A stretch of 64,000 bases of DNA from Paractinoplanes maris (GCF_023544465.1 NZ_JALPVL010000012.1:62001-126000); one strand, 5' to 3'. Positions 1 through 9,423 are shown, counted from the stretch's first letter. The notes: generated by a model not told the origin, from the letters alone. Made by a program: numbers and translations.

Positions 1-232
1 GGTAGCGGGGGCTGATCGGCGCCTCGCAGGCGGCGCACCGGCCGCGCAGCAGGAGCCAGCCGAAGACCGGGACGTTGTGCCGGTTGCGGACCTCGGTGCC
101 GCAGGCCGGGCAGTGCGACCGCGGGTGGATCAGCGACTCGTCCCGCGGCACCCGATAGATCACCACGTTGAGGAAGGAACCCACCACCAGGCCGAGCAGG
201 GCGACCACGACGAGCAGCGGAAGCTGCGGCAT
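1..232 (-). CDS. pilD: Prepilin peptidase (type IV leader peptidase), N-terminal part
   Basis: Only the first 77 or so residues are in the window; the gene runs off the left edge. The start has a membrane helix followed by GSFLNVVIYRVPR, the hallmark of A24-family prepilin peptidases. Next comes the zinc-binding cytoplasmic loop with two CxxC pairs (HCPACG and RCAACE) around NVPVFGWLLLRGR. The ATG is preceded by AAGGAGG at 8 nt. The enzyme cleaves and N-methylates type IV prepilins in the membrane. It is last in a co-directional pilus cluster, 56 nt after the pilin gene that is its likely substrate. The catalytic aspartates lie outside the window. Confidence 0.93.
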   Translation of the reverse strand, partial: MPQLPLLVVVALLGLVVGSFLNVVIYRVPRDESLIHPRSHCPACGTEVRNRHNVPVFGWLLLRGRCAACEAPISPRY

Positions 233-288
233 CGGGACTACCTCCTTGGCGCCGGCGGTGGGTTCTTCGTCGAGCCGTCGTCAGATCA

Positions 289-798
289 TCAGGCGGCGCA
301 GGTGGCGATGTTGCCGCCGGCGATCGTCTTGACCGAGCCGCCGGTGGCGCTGTCGTAGACGTAGAGCTTGCCGCTGCCGTTGCCGTTCACGGCGCAGACC
401 TTGTACGTCGAGACAGTGATGTTGGGGGCGGCGCCGGCCGTGGTGCCGATGAGGTAGGTCATCGTGGTCTTGTCCGACAGCGTGATCCAGCCGGCCGGAG
501 CGCCCGCGGCGGGTGCGGTGGTCGAGCCGTCCTTGACGTTGAAGCTCGCCGCGATGCTCTTCTGGTCGGCGGTCGGGTACGAGTTGCCGTTGTCCGTGTA
601 GTACTGCTCGATCGTGCTGACCGCGCCTCGTACGTCGGACTGGGCCGACTTGTCCGCCGCGCCCTTGCGGTAGTTCAGGTAGACCGGCACGGCGATCGCG
701 ACGAGGACGCCGATGATGACCACCACGACGAGGAGCTCGATGAGCGTGAAGCCTTCGTCGTCCTTCTTGTTCCGGAGCCGGGTGATGATGTCGTGCAT
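289..798 (-). CDS. Type IV pilin-like protein (class III signal peptide)
   Basis: 169-residue prepilin. Residues 1-16 form a short charged leader ending in Gly16. They are followed by FTLIELLVVVVIIGVLVAIAVP, so the expected cut is between G16 and F17, with Glu at mature position 5. The rest is a Thr/Gly/Ala-rich soluble head with two cysteines near the C-terminus (KVC and ATC) that could form the D-region disulfide. The start is chosen at the second ATG because GGAGG lies 8 nt upstream; the first ATG overlaps that ribosome site. Genes for its assembly ATPase, retraction ATPase, platform protein and peptidase surround it. It is probably the major pilin, but a minor pilin cannot be excluded. 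Confidence 0.9.
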   Translation of the reverse strand: MHDIITRLRNKKDDEGFTLIELLVVVVIIGVLVAIAVPVYLNYRKGAADKSAQSDVRGAVSTIEQYYTDNGNSYPTADQKSIAASFNVKDGSTTAPAAGAPAGWITLSDKTTMTYLIGTTAGAAPNITVSTYKVCAVNGNGSGKLYVYDSATGGSVKTIAGGNIATCAA

Positions 799-894
799 TG
801 GGGGTGCCTCCATGGCGTCAGGGTGGGGCGGGCGGGTGGTGCCGGGCGGGGGGCCCGTTCGGCCGGCGGGAGTCCGGCCTGGGTGGTGCGCAGG

Positions 895-2127
895 TCAGTT
901 GCTCTGAATGTTCTGGTAAATAGTGAACATCGGTAGGTAGAGACAGATCACCATTCCGCCTACCACGGCGCCCATGACGAGCACCATGATCGGTTCGATC
1001 GAGGCGGTCAGGGACTCGGCGGCGGCGTCGACTTCCCTGTCATAGAAATCGGCAACCTTGTCCAGCATCTGACTGATTTGGCCGCTTTCTTCGCCGACTT
1101 CGATCATCTGCGTGACCATGGTCGGAAAGATGGGGTGGTTACGCAGGGCCGAGGACATCGTGTGGCCGTCGCGGACGGCGGCCTGCACGTCCTTCATCGC
1201 GGCGTTGATGACCTCGTTGCCCGTGGTCTCGCCGACCACGGTGAGCGCCTGCATGACCGGCACGCCGACGTTGAGCAGCAAGCCCAGGTTGCGGGAGAAG
1301 CGGCTCATCGCGAGCTTGCGGAACAGGGAGCCGAAGACCGGCATCTTCACCTTGATGCGGTCGACCTTGAGGCGGAACTCCTCGCTGGCGCGCATCCGGC
1401 GCTTGTAGAAGATCGATCCGCCGATGCCCACGGTCAGGATGAGCGGCCCGATCCACCACATGTTGTGGCTGGCGTCGACCAGGAACTGGGTGATCGCCGG
1501 CAGCTCGCCACCGAGGTTGGCGAACATCGCCTCGAAGATCGGCACGATGAAGATGAGCACCGCGGCGATCAGGACGAAGGTGAACCCCAGCACGATCGCC
1601 GGGTAGGTCATCGCGCTCTTGATCTTGCCCCGGAGCGCGGTGTCCTTCTCCAGGCTGTCCGCGATCTGCTCGAGAGCGCGGTCGATCATACCGCCGGTCT
1701 CACCGGCCCGGACCATGGCGATCATGAGGCGCGGGAAGATCCGGTCGTGCTTGGCCATGGACGACGACAGCGAGGAGCCGGCCGCCACGTCCGTGCGCAG
1801 CTCGCCTAGCGCCCTCTTCAGCGGCGGCGAGCTGCTCTGCTCCTCCAGGATCGACAGCGACCGCAGCAGCGACATGCCGGAGGCGGTCATCGTGGCGAAC
1901 TGGCGGGAGAAGACGGCGAGATCCTTGAGCTTCACCCGGTTGCCGAAACCCGGGATCTTGATCTCCATGTCGAGACCCTTGCCGGTCTCGATCAGCTCCA
2001 GCGGGGTCTCGCCGCGCTGTTTGAGCAGGTTGGTGGCCGCGGCCTCGTTCGGCGCCTCGACGGTGCCCTTGCCGCGGTGGCCGGCGCCGTCGATGCTGCT
2101 GTACCGAAAGACCTTGGTGGCCGGCAT
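895..2127 (-). CDS. pilC: Type IV pilus inner-membrane platform protein PilC
   Basis: 410 residues, normal length for PilC/GspF. An N-terminal cytoplasmic segment is followed by two T2SSF domains (about residues 70-195 and 270-395). Each has the FSRQFATM.SG or FSRNLGLLLN.GVP start and ends in strong hydrophobic helices (near 170-195, 220-240 and 375-400). It is the membrane platform on which the assembly ATPase drives pilin polymerisation. Its ATG lies 4 nt after the pilT stop and uses a GGAG inside the end of pilT, so the two are probably translationally coupled. Confidence 0.95.
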   Translation of the reverse strand: MPATKVFRYSSIDGAGHRGKGTVEAPNEAAATNLLKQRGETPLELIETGKGLDMEIKIPGFGNRVKLKDLAVFSRQFATMTASGMSLLRSLSILEEQSSSPPLKRALGELRTDVAAGSSLSSSMAKHDRIFPRLMIAMVRAGETGGMIDRALEQIADSLEKDTALRGKIKSAMTYPAIVLGFTFVLIAAVLIFIVPIFEAMFANLGGELPAITQFLVDASHNMWWIGPLILTVGIGGSIFYKRRMRASEEFRLKVDRIKVKMPVFGSLFRKLAMSRFSRNLGLLLNVGVPVMQALTVVGETTGNEVINAAMKDVQAAVRDGHTMSSALRNHPIFPTMVTQMIEVGEESGQISQMLDKVADFYDREVDAAAESLTASIEPIMVLVMGAVVGGMVICLYLPMFTIYQNIQSN

Positions 2128-2131
2128 GGGG

Positions 2132-3277
2132 TCAGCTCCGTCCCACGAGTCGCATGAGTTCCTCGCGCGAGTGGCACAGCTCGAGGGCGGCCGGCAACGT
2201 GACGATCTGCTCGCGCACCTTCTCGGCCAGGTGCTGGTCGAACGCGAGCATGCCGTCGCCCGCGCCGGCCTGCATGAACGAGGGGATCTGGTGGGACTTG
2301 CCCTCGCGGATCAGGCTGCGGATGGCCGGGGTGGCGGTCAGGATCTCGGCGATCACGACCCGGCCCTTGTTGTCCGCCCGGGGCGCCAGCGCCTGGGTGA
2401 TCACGCCCTGCAGCGAGGCGGCCAGCTGGGCCCGGATCTGCAGCTGCTGGTGCGGCGGGAAAATGTCGATGACCCGGTCGATGGTCTGGGTGGCGCTCTG
2501 CGTGTGCAGGGTGGCCAGCACCAGGTGGCCGGTCTCGGCCGCGGTCAGCGCGGTGGCCGTGGTCTCCAGGTCGCGCAGCTCGCCGACCAGGATGATGTCG
2601 GGGTCCTGCCGCAGCGCGTGCTTGAGCGCCGAGGCGAAGGTCTCGGTGTCCGCGCCGACCTCGCGCTGGTTGACCACGCTGCGCTTGTGCGGGTGCAGGA
2701 ACTCGATCGGGTCCTCGATGGTCACGATGTGGTCGGCCCGGCTGCGGTTGGCCAGGTCGAGGATCGAGGCCAGCGTCGTGGTCTTGCCGGAACCGGTCGG
2801 CCCGGTCACCAGCACCAGGCCACGAGGCAGGTGGGCGAAGCGGGCCACCGAGTCGGGCATGCCCAGCTCGTCCAGCGGCTTGATCTCGTGCGGGATGGCC
2901 CGGAAGACCGCGCCGCACGAGTTGCGCTGCACATAGAGATTGCCGCGGAAGCGGGAGACGCCGACGATGCTGTGCGCGAAGTCGAGCTCCTGGACGCGCT
3001 GGAAGGTCCCCCACTGGTCGGCCGAGATGGCGGCCCGGCAGAGCAGTGCGGTGTCGGCCGAGTTCAGGTTGCCGTAGCCCTCGATCGGGCGCAGCGAGCC
3101 GTTCACCCGGATCATCGGCGGCGTCCCGACGGTCAGGTGCAGGTCGGAGCCGCGCGACTCGACCAGCGTGACGAGCATCTGGTTGAGCACGGCGAGGTCA
3201 CCGGGCGCGGGCGCCGGCTCGTCGGGCGCCGTCTGCAGCGGCACCATCGTGTCGGTCTGGTACATCTCCACCGGCAA
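2132..3277 (-). CDS. pilT: Type IV pilus retraction ATPase PilT
   Basis: 381 residues, typical of PilT. It has Walker A GPTGSGKTTT, an Asp box (IEDPIEFLH), a Walker B region ILVGELRDLETT, and the His-box segment LATLHTQSA. These match the hexameric secretion ATPases that disassemble pili. The N-terminal SDLHLTVGTPPMIRVNG segment is also typical. The start is uncertain: TTG at 3277 has only a weak AG-rich stretch upstream, and an in-frame ATG lies 12 nt further in, directly behind GGAG. It follows pilB after 114 nt and precedes pilC. Its presence suggests retractile (twitching or DNA-uptake) pili rather than a pure secretion pseudopilus; that is inference. Confidence 0.94.
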   Translation of the reverse strand: MPVEMYQTDTMVPLQTAPDEPAPAPGDLAVLNQMLVTLVESRGSDLHLTVGTPPMIRVNGSLRPIEGYGNLNSADTALLCRAAISADQWGTFQRVQELDFAHSIVGVSRFRGNLYVQRNSCGAVFRAIPHEIKPLDELGMPDSVARFAHLPRGLVLVTGPTGSGKTTTLASILDLANRSRADHIVTIEDPIEFLHPHKRSVVNQREVGADTETFASALKHALRQDPDIILVGELRDLETTATALTAAETGHLVLATLHTQSATQTIDRVIDIFPPHQQLQIRAQLAASLQGVITQALAPRADNKGRVVIAEILTATPAIRSLIREGKSHQIPSFMQAGAGDGMLAFDQHLAEKVREQIVTLPAALELCHSREELMRLVGRS

Positions 3278-3391
3278 TCTCTTGATCCGTCAGGGGACGC
3301 CATCTGTATTCGGCACTTCGGCGGGCCGGTTTAGGGTCAGTTCTGGCGTTTTCGGGCGCTGTTCCGGCGTACGGGATAGGTTGTCGGACCG

Positions 3392-5059
3392 TCAGATCGC
3401 GACGCGGGACACTTCGCGGACCGAGGTGAGCCCGCCGGACGCCTTGGCCAGGCCGTCCGCCCGCAGCTCGTACATCCCCTGGTAAAGCGCCACCTCGCGG
3501 ATCTCGTTGGCCGAGGCCCGGCGGATGGTCAGCGCCTCGATCTCGGGGCTGATCGGCATCACCTCGTGCAGCGCGATGCGCCCGCGGTACCCGGTGTTGG
3601 CGCAGTTGCGGCAGCCCACCGGCCGGTAGAGCGCCTCGGGCACGGCCAGGTCCTCGAACGGCCAGCGCGCTCCGTCCAGCTCCTCCGCGGTCGGCACGTA
3701 CGCCTCCTTGCACCAGTCGCACAGGCGGCGAGCAAGCCGCTGGGCCAGTACGCAGTCGAGCGACGACCCGACCAGGAACGGCTCGATGCCCATCTCGGTG
3801 AGACGGGTGACCGCGCCCGGCGCGTCGTTGGTGTGCAGGGTCGAGAGCACGAGGTGGCCGGTGAGCGAGGCCTCGACCGCGATCTGGGCGGTGTTGCCGT
3901 CCCGGATCTCACCGATCAGCACCACGTCGGGGTCGGAGCGCAGGATGGCCGGCAGCACCGCGGCGAACGTCAGGCCGGCCTTGGCGTTGACCTGCACCTG
4001 GTTGACCCCGCGCAACCGGTACTCGACCGGGTCCTCGACGGTGATCACGTTGACCTCGGGCTTGCTGATCTTGCCCAGCGTGGCGTAGAGCGTCGTCGAC
4101 TTGCCGGAACCGGTCGGGCCGGTCACCAGCAGCATGCCGTGCGGCTTGGTGAACGACGCGGAGAACCGGTCGAGGTTGTGCTGGGTGAAGCCGAGCTTGT
4201 TCATGTCGAGGTCGATGCCGCCGGTGTCGAGCACCCGGAGGACCAGCTTCTCGCCCCACACCGTGGGCAGCGTGGCGGTCCGCAGGTCGACCGTGCGGTC
4301 CCGGATGAGCACGGTGATGCGGCCGTTCTGCGGGATCCGCTTCTCGGTGATGTCGACGCCCGACATGATCTTGATACGGGAGGTCAGCGCGGCCATGACA
4401 CCACGCGGCACCAGGTCCACCTCGTGCAGCACACCGTCGATGCGGTAGCGCACCCGCATGTCGTCCTCGGTGGGCTCGAGGTGCAGGTCGGAGGCGCGGT
4501 TCATGACGGCCTGCTCGATCAGGCTGTTGACGTAGCGCACGATCGGCGCGTCGTCCGAGCTGGTCGCCTGGGCCGACATCCCGGTCTGCGACTCGGTTTC
4601 GGCGTCAGCCAGGTCACCCAGGTCGCTGGACTCGCGCTGCAGCCGCTCGATGATCCGGCGGACCTCGCTGCGGGCGACCACGACCGGCCGCACGACCATG
4701 CCGGTGGCGGCGCGGACGTCGTCCAGCGCGACCACGTCGCCGGGGTCGGTGACGCCGACGACCAGCTCGCCGTCGGCCATCGACAGGCCGAGCACGCGGT
4801 GGCGCAGCACGACCGGCAGCGGGATCCTCTTGAGGGCGGCCGGGTCGGGCGTGAAGCTGACCAGGTCGACCGTGTTGATGCCGAAGGCCTGGGCGGCCGC
4901 CTCGGTCAGCTGCTCCTCGGTGACGACCTGATCGTTGATGAGGACCGCGCGCACGGACCGCCCGCTGCGCTGCGCTTCCTCCGCGGCCGAGTCCACGGCC
5001 AGCGGATCGATCCCGATCTGCTTGAGCGCGTCCAGCAGCGGGCGGAAGGTCTGGTCCAT
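3392..5059 (-). CDS. pilB: Type IV pilus assembly ATPase PilB
   Basis: 555 residues. An N-terminal MshEN/GspE-N domain (about 1-150) precedes the hexameric ATPase. That part has SDLHLEPTEDDMRVRYRIDG, Walker A GPTGSGKSTT, Walker B VLIGEIRDGNTA, and a tetracysteine zinc motif (LCDWC and GCRNC) near residues 445-485. It powers pilin extraction from the membrane and fibre growth. The ATG has GAGG at 5 nt. It is the first pilus gene of the group; the regulator upstream is co-directional but separated by a 73-nt gap. Confidence 0.96.
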   Translation of the reverse strand: MDQTFRPLLDALKQIGIDPLAVDSAAEEAQRSGRSVRAVLINDQVVTEEQLTEAAAQAFGINTVDLVSFTPDPAALKRIPLPVVLRHRVLGLSMADGELVVGVTDPGDVVALDDVRAATGMVVRPVVVARSEVRRIIERLQRESSDLGDLADAETESQTGMSAQATSSDDAPIVRYVNSLIEQAVMNRASDLHLEPTEDDMRVRYRIDGVLHEVDLVPRGVMAALTSRIKIMSGVDITEKRIPQNGRITVLIRDRTVDLRTATLPTVWGEKLVLRVLDTGGIDLDMNKLGFTQHNLDRFSASFTKPHGMLLVTGPTGSGKSTTLYATLGKISKPEVNVITVEDPVEYRLRGVNQVQVNAKAGLTFAAVLPAILRSDPDVVLIGEIRDGNTAQIAVEASLTGHLVLSTLHTNDAPGAVTRLTEMGIEPFLVGSSLDCVLAQRLARRLCDWCKEAYVPTAEELDGARWPFEDLAVPEALYRPVGCRNCANTGYRGRIALHEVMPISPEIEALTIRRASANEIREVALYQGMYELRADGLAKASGGLTSVREVSRVAI

Positions 5060-5132
5060 GACATCCTCAGGTCGGCGACGAGTGCTCGCCTTATTGATCG
5101 GACATCACGGGTGAAACCTAAGATCCGGAAGG

Positions 5133-6185
5133 TTATGATCCGGATCGCGCCGGTTGCCGGAAGGTTCTCCGGTACGCGGTCGGCGCCACACCGATCGCCT
5201 CCTGCAGGTGCTGCCGCAGCGCCGTCGCACTGCCCAGCCCCGAGCGGCGGGCCACCGTCTCCACTCCCAGATCGGTCGACTCGAGCAGCACTTGAGCATG
5301 CGCGATGCGCTGACGCAGCAACCATTGCCGCGGGCTGGTGCCGGTCTCCTCGCGGAACCGCCGGGTGAAGGTCCGCACACTCATCCGGGCGTGCTCGGCC
5401 ATCCCCTCCAGGCTCACCGGGTCGGCCAGCCGGTCGAGCGCCCAGGCCCGGGTCGGCGCCGTCCCCGTGCCGTCCGAGTGCGGCACCGGGCGCTCGATGA
5501 ACTGGGCCTGCCCACCGTCCCGCCAGGGCGGCAGCACGCAGCGCCGGGCCGCGCGGTTGGCGATCTCGGCGCCGTGGTCGTTGCGCACGATGTGCAGGCA
5601 GAGGTCGGCCCCGGCGCCCACCCCGGCCGAGGTGAGGATGTCGCCGTCGTCGACGAACAACACATCGAGATTCCAGCGCACACGCGGATAGAGGCCGCCG
5701 ATCCGCTTGCCCCAGAGCCAGTGCGTGGCCGCGGGCCGTCCGTCGAGCAGTCCCGCCGCGGCCAGCACCGAGGCGCCGGTGCAGATCGACACAATCCGCG
5801 CACCCCGTGCCGCCGCGGCTCGCAGAGCTTCCCGTACGTCCTCCCGAAGCGTCCCATCGGTGACGGTGCTCCCGGCGTCGACGCCCGGAACGACCACCGT
5901 GTCCGCCGTCTCCAGCATGCTCAGGTCGTGGTCCGGGATGATCGTGAAGCCGGCCGTCGTCCGCACCGGGCCGGTGCCGCAGACCACCACGTCGTACAGC
6001 TTGTTGCGGTCGGCGTCGCGCGCCGCACCGAAGACCTGGGTGGCGGCGCCGAGGTCGAACGGGACCACGCCCTCGAGCGGGAGCACGGCGATGCGATGGC
6101 TCCCGGTTCGTGCTCGTTCGTGAGCTGCGGGCTGTTGGTGGTGGCCCGGTCGGACGGTCGGCTGCATGGCTCGATTCTTGCGCAC
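5133..6185 (-). CDS. GlxA-family transcriptional regulator (DJ-1/PfpI domain plus AraC HTH)
   Basis: 350 residues. The first about 200 form a class I glutamine-amidotransferase-like (DJ-1/PfpI) domain with the elbow IVSICTGASVLAAAGLLDG, where Cys occupies the nucleophile position. The last 110 or so form a double helix-turn-helix AraC domain (VRTFTRRFREETGTSPRQWLL, then RSGLGSATALRQHL). The GTG start is preferred because GGAAGG lies 5 nt upstream; an in-frame ATG follows 18 nt later. It is divergent from an MFS transporter across about 50 nt, so it may control that transporter. The ligand is unknown. Confidence 0.88.
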   Translation of the reverse strand: MRKNRAMQPTVRPGHHQQPAAHERARTGSHRIAVLPLEGVVPFDLGAATQVFGAARDADRNKLYDVVVCGTGPVRTTAGFTIIPDHDLSMLETADTVVVPGVDAGSTVTDGTLREDVREALRAAAARGARIVSICTGASVLAAAGLLDGRPAATHWLWGKRIGGLYPRVRWNLDVLFVDDGDILTSAGVGAGADLCLHIVRNDHGAEIANRAARRCVLPPWRDGGQAQFIERPVPHSDGTGTAPTRAWALDRLADPVSLEGMAEHARMSVRTFTRRFREETGTSPRQWLLRQRIAHAQVLLESTDLGVETVARRSGLGSATALRQHLQEAIGVAPTAYRRTFRQPARSGS

Positions 6186-6238
6186 GATGGCCTTCCGGCC
6201 ACTCGTCCACGAGGCCGGAACTTCGCAGAATCAGTACC

Positions 6239-7528
6239 GTGAGCAAACACCGCATCCATCCGGCGTGGCTGGTGGCCGTCGTCGCGTTCGTCGCTCTGGT
6301 CGGCGCGGCCGGCTTCCGGGCCACCCCGTCCGTCATGATCCGGCCGCTGCACGACGAATTCGGCTGGTCGCTCGGCACGATCTCGGCCGCCGTCTCGGTC
6401 AACCTGCTGCTCTACGGCCTCACCGCGCCGTTCGCGGCGGCGCTGATGGAGCGGTTCGGCATCCGCCGCGTGATCATGGCAGCCCTGCTGCTCGTCGCGG
6501 CCGGCTCGGGCCTGACCGTCTTCATGCAGTCGAGCTGGCAGCTGATCCTGCTCTGGGGCGTCCTGGTCGGCCTCGGCACGGGTTCGATGGCGCTCGGCTT
6601 CGTCGCCACGATCACCGGCCGCTGGTTCGTCAAGCACCGCGGCCTGGTCACCGGCGTGCTCACCGCCGGCGGCGCGGCCGGCAACCTGATCTTCCTGCCC
6701 GTGCTGGCCACGCTCACCGAACGCTCCGGCTGGCGGCTCGCCGCACTCACGGTCACCGTGGCCGCGCTGCTGGTCGTGCCGCTGGTCTGGTGGCGTCTAC
6801 GCGACCACCCGGCCGAGCTGGGCCTGGGCGCCTACGGCGGCGTCTACGAGGAGCCGAAGCCGATCGCCCCCGCCGGCGCCGCCCGGACCGCGCTGCGAGC
6901 ACTCGGTCAGGCCGCCCGAACCCGGCCCTTCTGGCTGCTGGCCGGTGGCTTCGCAATCTGCGGGGCCACCACCAACGGCCTGGTCGGCACCCACTTCATC
7001 CCGGCCGCCCACGACCACGGCATGACCGAGACCACAGCAGCCAGCCTGCTCGCTTTGGTCGGCCTCTTCGACATAGCCGGCACCATTGCCTCCGGCTGGC
7101 TGACCGACCGCGTAGACAGCCGCATCCTGCTCGGCGCCTACTACTTCCTGCGCGGCCTGTCGTTGCTGGTGCTCCCATCCCTTTTCGCCGCGACAGCCCA
7201 CCCCAGCATGCTGGTGTTCATCCTGTTCTACGGCCTCGACTGGGTCGCCACCGTGCCCCCCACAGTCACCCTGTGCCGCGAATACTTCGGCGAGAGCGCC
7301 GCCGTAGTCTTCGGCTGGGTCTTCGCCGCACACCAGTTCGGCGCCGCCGCAGCCGCCACCGCCGCCGGCCTGATCCGCGACCAACTGGGCGCCTACACCT
7401 GGGCCTGGTACGGCGCCGGCGCACTGGCCATCCTCGCCAGCGTGCTGAGCCTGATGCTCTTCGCCGGCACCCGCCTCAAGTCGATAGCCCCCGGCATAGG
7501 CCTAGCAGCACAGCCCGCCAAAGCCTAG
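6239..7528 (+). CDS. MFS transporter, 12 TM (oxalate/formate or monocarboxylate-like)
   Basis: 429 residues with about 12 hydrophobic helices and the MFS motif-A-like loop after TM2 (LMERFGIRRV). A second copy, GWLTDRVDSR, follows TM8. The opening FRATPSVMIRPLHDEFGWSLGTIS resembles the oxalate:formate antiporter/monocarboxylate branch, in which a solute is exchanged or cotransported with protons. The start is a GTG; longer forms would overlap the divergent AraC gene. The substrate cannot be read from the sequence. A tandem-repeat array begins 12 nt after its stop. Confidence 0.85.
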   Translation: MSKHRIHPAWLVAVVAFVALVGAAGFRATPSVMIRPLHDEFGWSLGTISAAVSVNLLLYGLTAPFAAALMERFGIRRVIMAALLLVAAGSGLTVFMQSSWQLILLWGVLVGLGTGSMALGFVATITGRWFVKHRGLVTGVLTAGGAAGNLIFLPVLATLTERSGWRLAALTVTVAALLVVPLVWWRLRDHPAELGLGAYGGVYEEPKPIAPAGAARTALRALGQAARTRPFWLLAGGFAICGATTNGLVGTHFIPAAHDHGMTETTAASLLALVGLFDIAGTIASGWLTDRVDSRILLGAYYFLRGLSLLVLPSLFAATAHPSMLVFILFYGLDWVATVPPTVTLCREYFGESAAVVFGWVFAAHQFGAAAAATAAGLIRDQLGAYTWAWYGAGALAILASVLSLMLFAGTRLKSIAPGIGLAAQPAKA

Positions 7529-7540
7529 AACCGTCCTCAC

Positions 7541-7789
7541 CCAGCGTCCCGGCCCAGCGTCCCGGCCGCCCAGCGTCCCGGCCGCCCAGCGTCCCGGCCG
7601 TCCAGCGTCCCGGCCGTCCAGCGTCCCGGCCGCCCAGCGTCCCGGTCACGGCGTCCCGGCCGCCCAGCGTCCCGGTCACGGCGTCCCGGCCGCCCAGCGT
7701 CCCGGTCACGGCGTCCCGGCCGTCCAGCGTCCCGGCCGTCCAGCGTCCCGGCCGTCCAGCGTCCCGGCCGCCCAGCGTCCCGGTCACGT
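7541..7789. repeat. 16-bp minisatellite array, about 16 copies
   Basis: The unit is CAGCGTCCCGGCCGCC with C/T change at the third-last base. Three units are shortened to GCGTCCCGGTCACG, giving a local 30-bp higher-order period. GCGTCCCGG occurs 16 times. The array starts 12 nt downstream of the MFS stop codon and fades into related degenerate sequence after 7790. The unit is not a multiple of three and no gene covers it. Confidence 0.95.
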
Positions 7790-8624
7790 GCGACCGGTCA
7801 AGCCCGTCCGGGTCAGCTGGGCCCGGCCACGTGTGACCGGTCACGCGCGTCCGGGTCAGCTGCGTCCGGCCATGTGTGATTTGGCTATGTGCGGTCCGGT
7901 CACTTGCAGCTCGGCCATCTCCGGCTCGGCCGCGCGTTTCTCGTCCACGTGCGTCCGCCTGTGCGTGGGCGGCCTCGGTCGGACCTTCTCGCCCAGGTCG
8001 CGCCCAAGTCGATGCGGCACTAATGGACAAGCTGCCGGAGCACCGTGCACGACGGCGGTAAAGGCAACGCACCTGCGGCGGAAGCGGCAGCGCACGACAG
8101 CGGGAGCGGCAGAGGCGACCACAAAGAACCGTAGTGGCGACGGCGACGACAGTGGCGATGGCGACGACAGTGGCGATGGCGACGACAGTGGCGATGGCGA
8201 CGACAGTGGCGATGGCGACGACAGTGGCGATGGCGACGACAGTGGCGATGGCGACGACAGTGGCGATGGCGTTGGCGACGGCAGTGGCGGTGGCGACGGC
8301 GACGGCGGTGGCGGTGGCGGTGGCGGTGGCGGTGGCGACGCCACTCGTGGTCGGCTACGCGAATGAAGGCGGCGGTACTCGCAAGACGACCGGCATCACG
8401 AACACCGCGGCCAGCGGCGGTGGCGACGGCAGTGGCGACGGCGGTGGCGGTGGCGGTGGCGGTGGCGACGGCGGTGGCGACGGTATGGGCCGTCGGGACG
8501 GGAAGCGGCGACTCGGAAGCGAAGGCCACGACAGCGGGCGAGGGGTCGGTGGCAACCGGGCTATTGGCGACGGCCGCGGAGGTTGAGGCAGCGAGCGGCT
8601 GTGGGGGTGATGGGGCCGGCAGCG
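7790..8624. other. Gene-free, repeat-rich spacer
   Basis: This stretch holds degenerate copies of a GTCCGGGTCAGCTG-type unit, then a perfect 18-bp array (listed separately). About 300 bp of imprecise GGCGGT/GGCGAC repeats follow, up to the broken end of an IS3 remnant. Open frames exist on both strands only because the repeats lack stops. They show no start context, no known domain and very biased composition, so none is called as a gene. Confidence 0.7.
8145..8270. repeat. 18-bp perfect tandem repeat, 7 copies
   Basis: The unit GACGACAGTGGCGATGGC is repeated seven times without a single difference. Because 18 is divisible by three, one plus-strand frame reads as an acidic DDSGDG hexapeptide repeat and a minus frame as a Pro/Ser repeat. 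Neither frame has a credible start or gene context. The complete identity suggests recent expansion or active homogenisation. Confidence 0.97.
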
Positions 8625-9309
8625 ATAGCGGCAGATTCGCCGGTCGGGCAGCAGGCTGGTCAGCGATCGTGGTCCGGCGGTCTTGCCGCGCACGATCCCG
8701 CGCAGGCCGGCCTGGCGCATGAGCCGTTCGACGGTGCATCGGGCCACCTCGACACCGTCACGATTCAAGGCGAGCCGTACTTCCGGGCGCCGTAGACGTC
8801 GTAGTTGTCGGCATGGAGCCGGCGGACCTGCTGGGTGAGCCAGGCATCGCAACGTTGGCGGGTCGAGGGCAGCCGGCGGCGGGCCGCCCGGTAGGTGCTC
8901 GACGCGATCGGCCACCCGGACGCCGTCAGGGTCTGGGAGATCGGCTCGACGCCCAATAGATGCTTGCGTTCGTCGATGTAGGTCGCGAACGTCGCTGTGG
9001 CCGGTCGAGCTCGGTTGCGAAGAAAGCCGACGCGGACTTCAGGAGTTCGTTCGGCCGGCGCAGTTCCGCGTTCTCCTGGCGCAGCCGTTTCAACTCGGCG
9101 GCCTCATCCGTGCTGACCCCGGCCCGCCCGTCGGTGTCGATCTGGTCTTGACGGACCTATGTCCGCAGCGTCTCCGCAGTACCGATACCCAGCCTCTGCG
9201 CCACCACGATGATCGCGGCGTACTCCGACTCGTCGCTCGACGGCATCTCGGCGACCATCCGCACCGCCTGCCCACAAAGTTCCGCGGAGGTACGGGAAGG
9301 GCGTGACAT
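8625..9309 (-). pseudogene. Decayed IS3-family transposase remnant (OrfA and N-terminal OrfB)
   Basis: Read from 9309 downward, the first frame gives an OrfA start (CGQAVRMVAEM, then VAQRLGIGTAETLR), typical of the IS3 OrfA helix-turn-helix. After frameshifts the heptad-rich segment ELKRLRQENAELRR can be found. Next comes the start of OrfB (YGARK, LNRDGVEVARCTVERLMR, RTTIADQPAARPA). At least three frame changes are needed. The DDE integrase core is missing: the remnant stops where the repeat-rich spacer begins. It cannot encode an active transposase. Terminal inverted repeats were not identified. Confidence 0.85.
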
Positions 9310-9423
9310 GTCCCGCTCCTCTACAAGAGGTCGATTCGGTATCAACCCGGGGCGGTCTGCGCTTGCGGCCCTGGGTGGTTGCTGTCGTGCCTCGGGGGGT
9401 GGGGTGGATCTTGTGGTCGGGGG

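Noticed and set aside
1078..5368. Long open frames on the plus strand across the pilus genes
   Set aside because: They are antisense to genes with clear family motifs, are Arg/Asp/His-rich and have no domain; high GC keeps antisense frames open.
7541..7789. CRISPR-like array
   Set aside because: Units of 16 bp are contiguous with no unique spacers, and there are no cas1/cas2 genes. The Cas4-like gene at 14.8 kb is not part of a CRISPR locus.
7788..8366. A plus-strand frame coding an acidic DDSGDG repeat protein
   Set aside because: Only the repeat keeps it open; the rest is Arg/Ser/Cys-rich random-looking sequence with no start context, and a minus frame is equally open.
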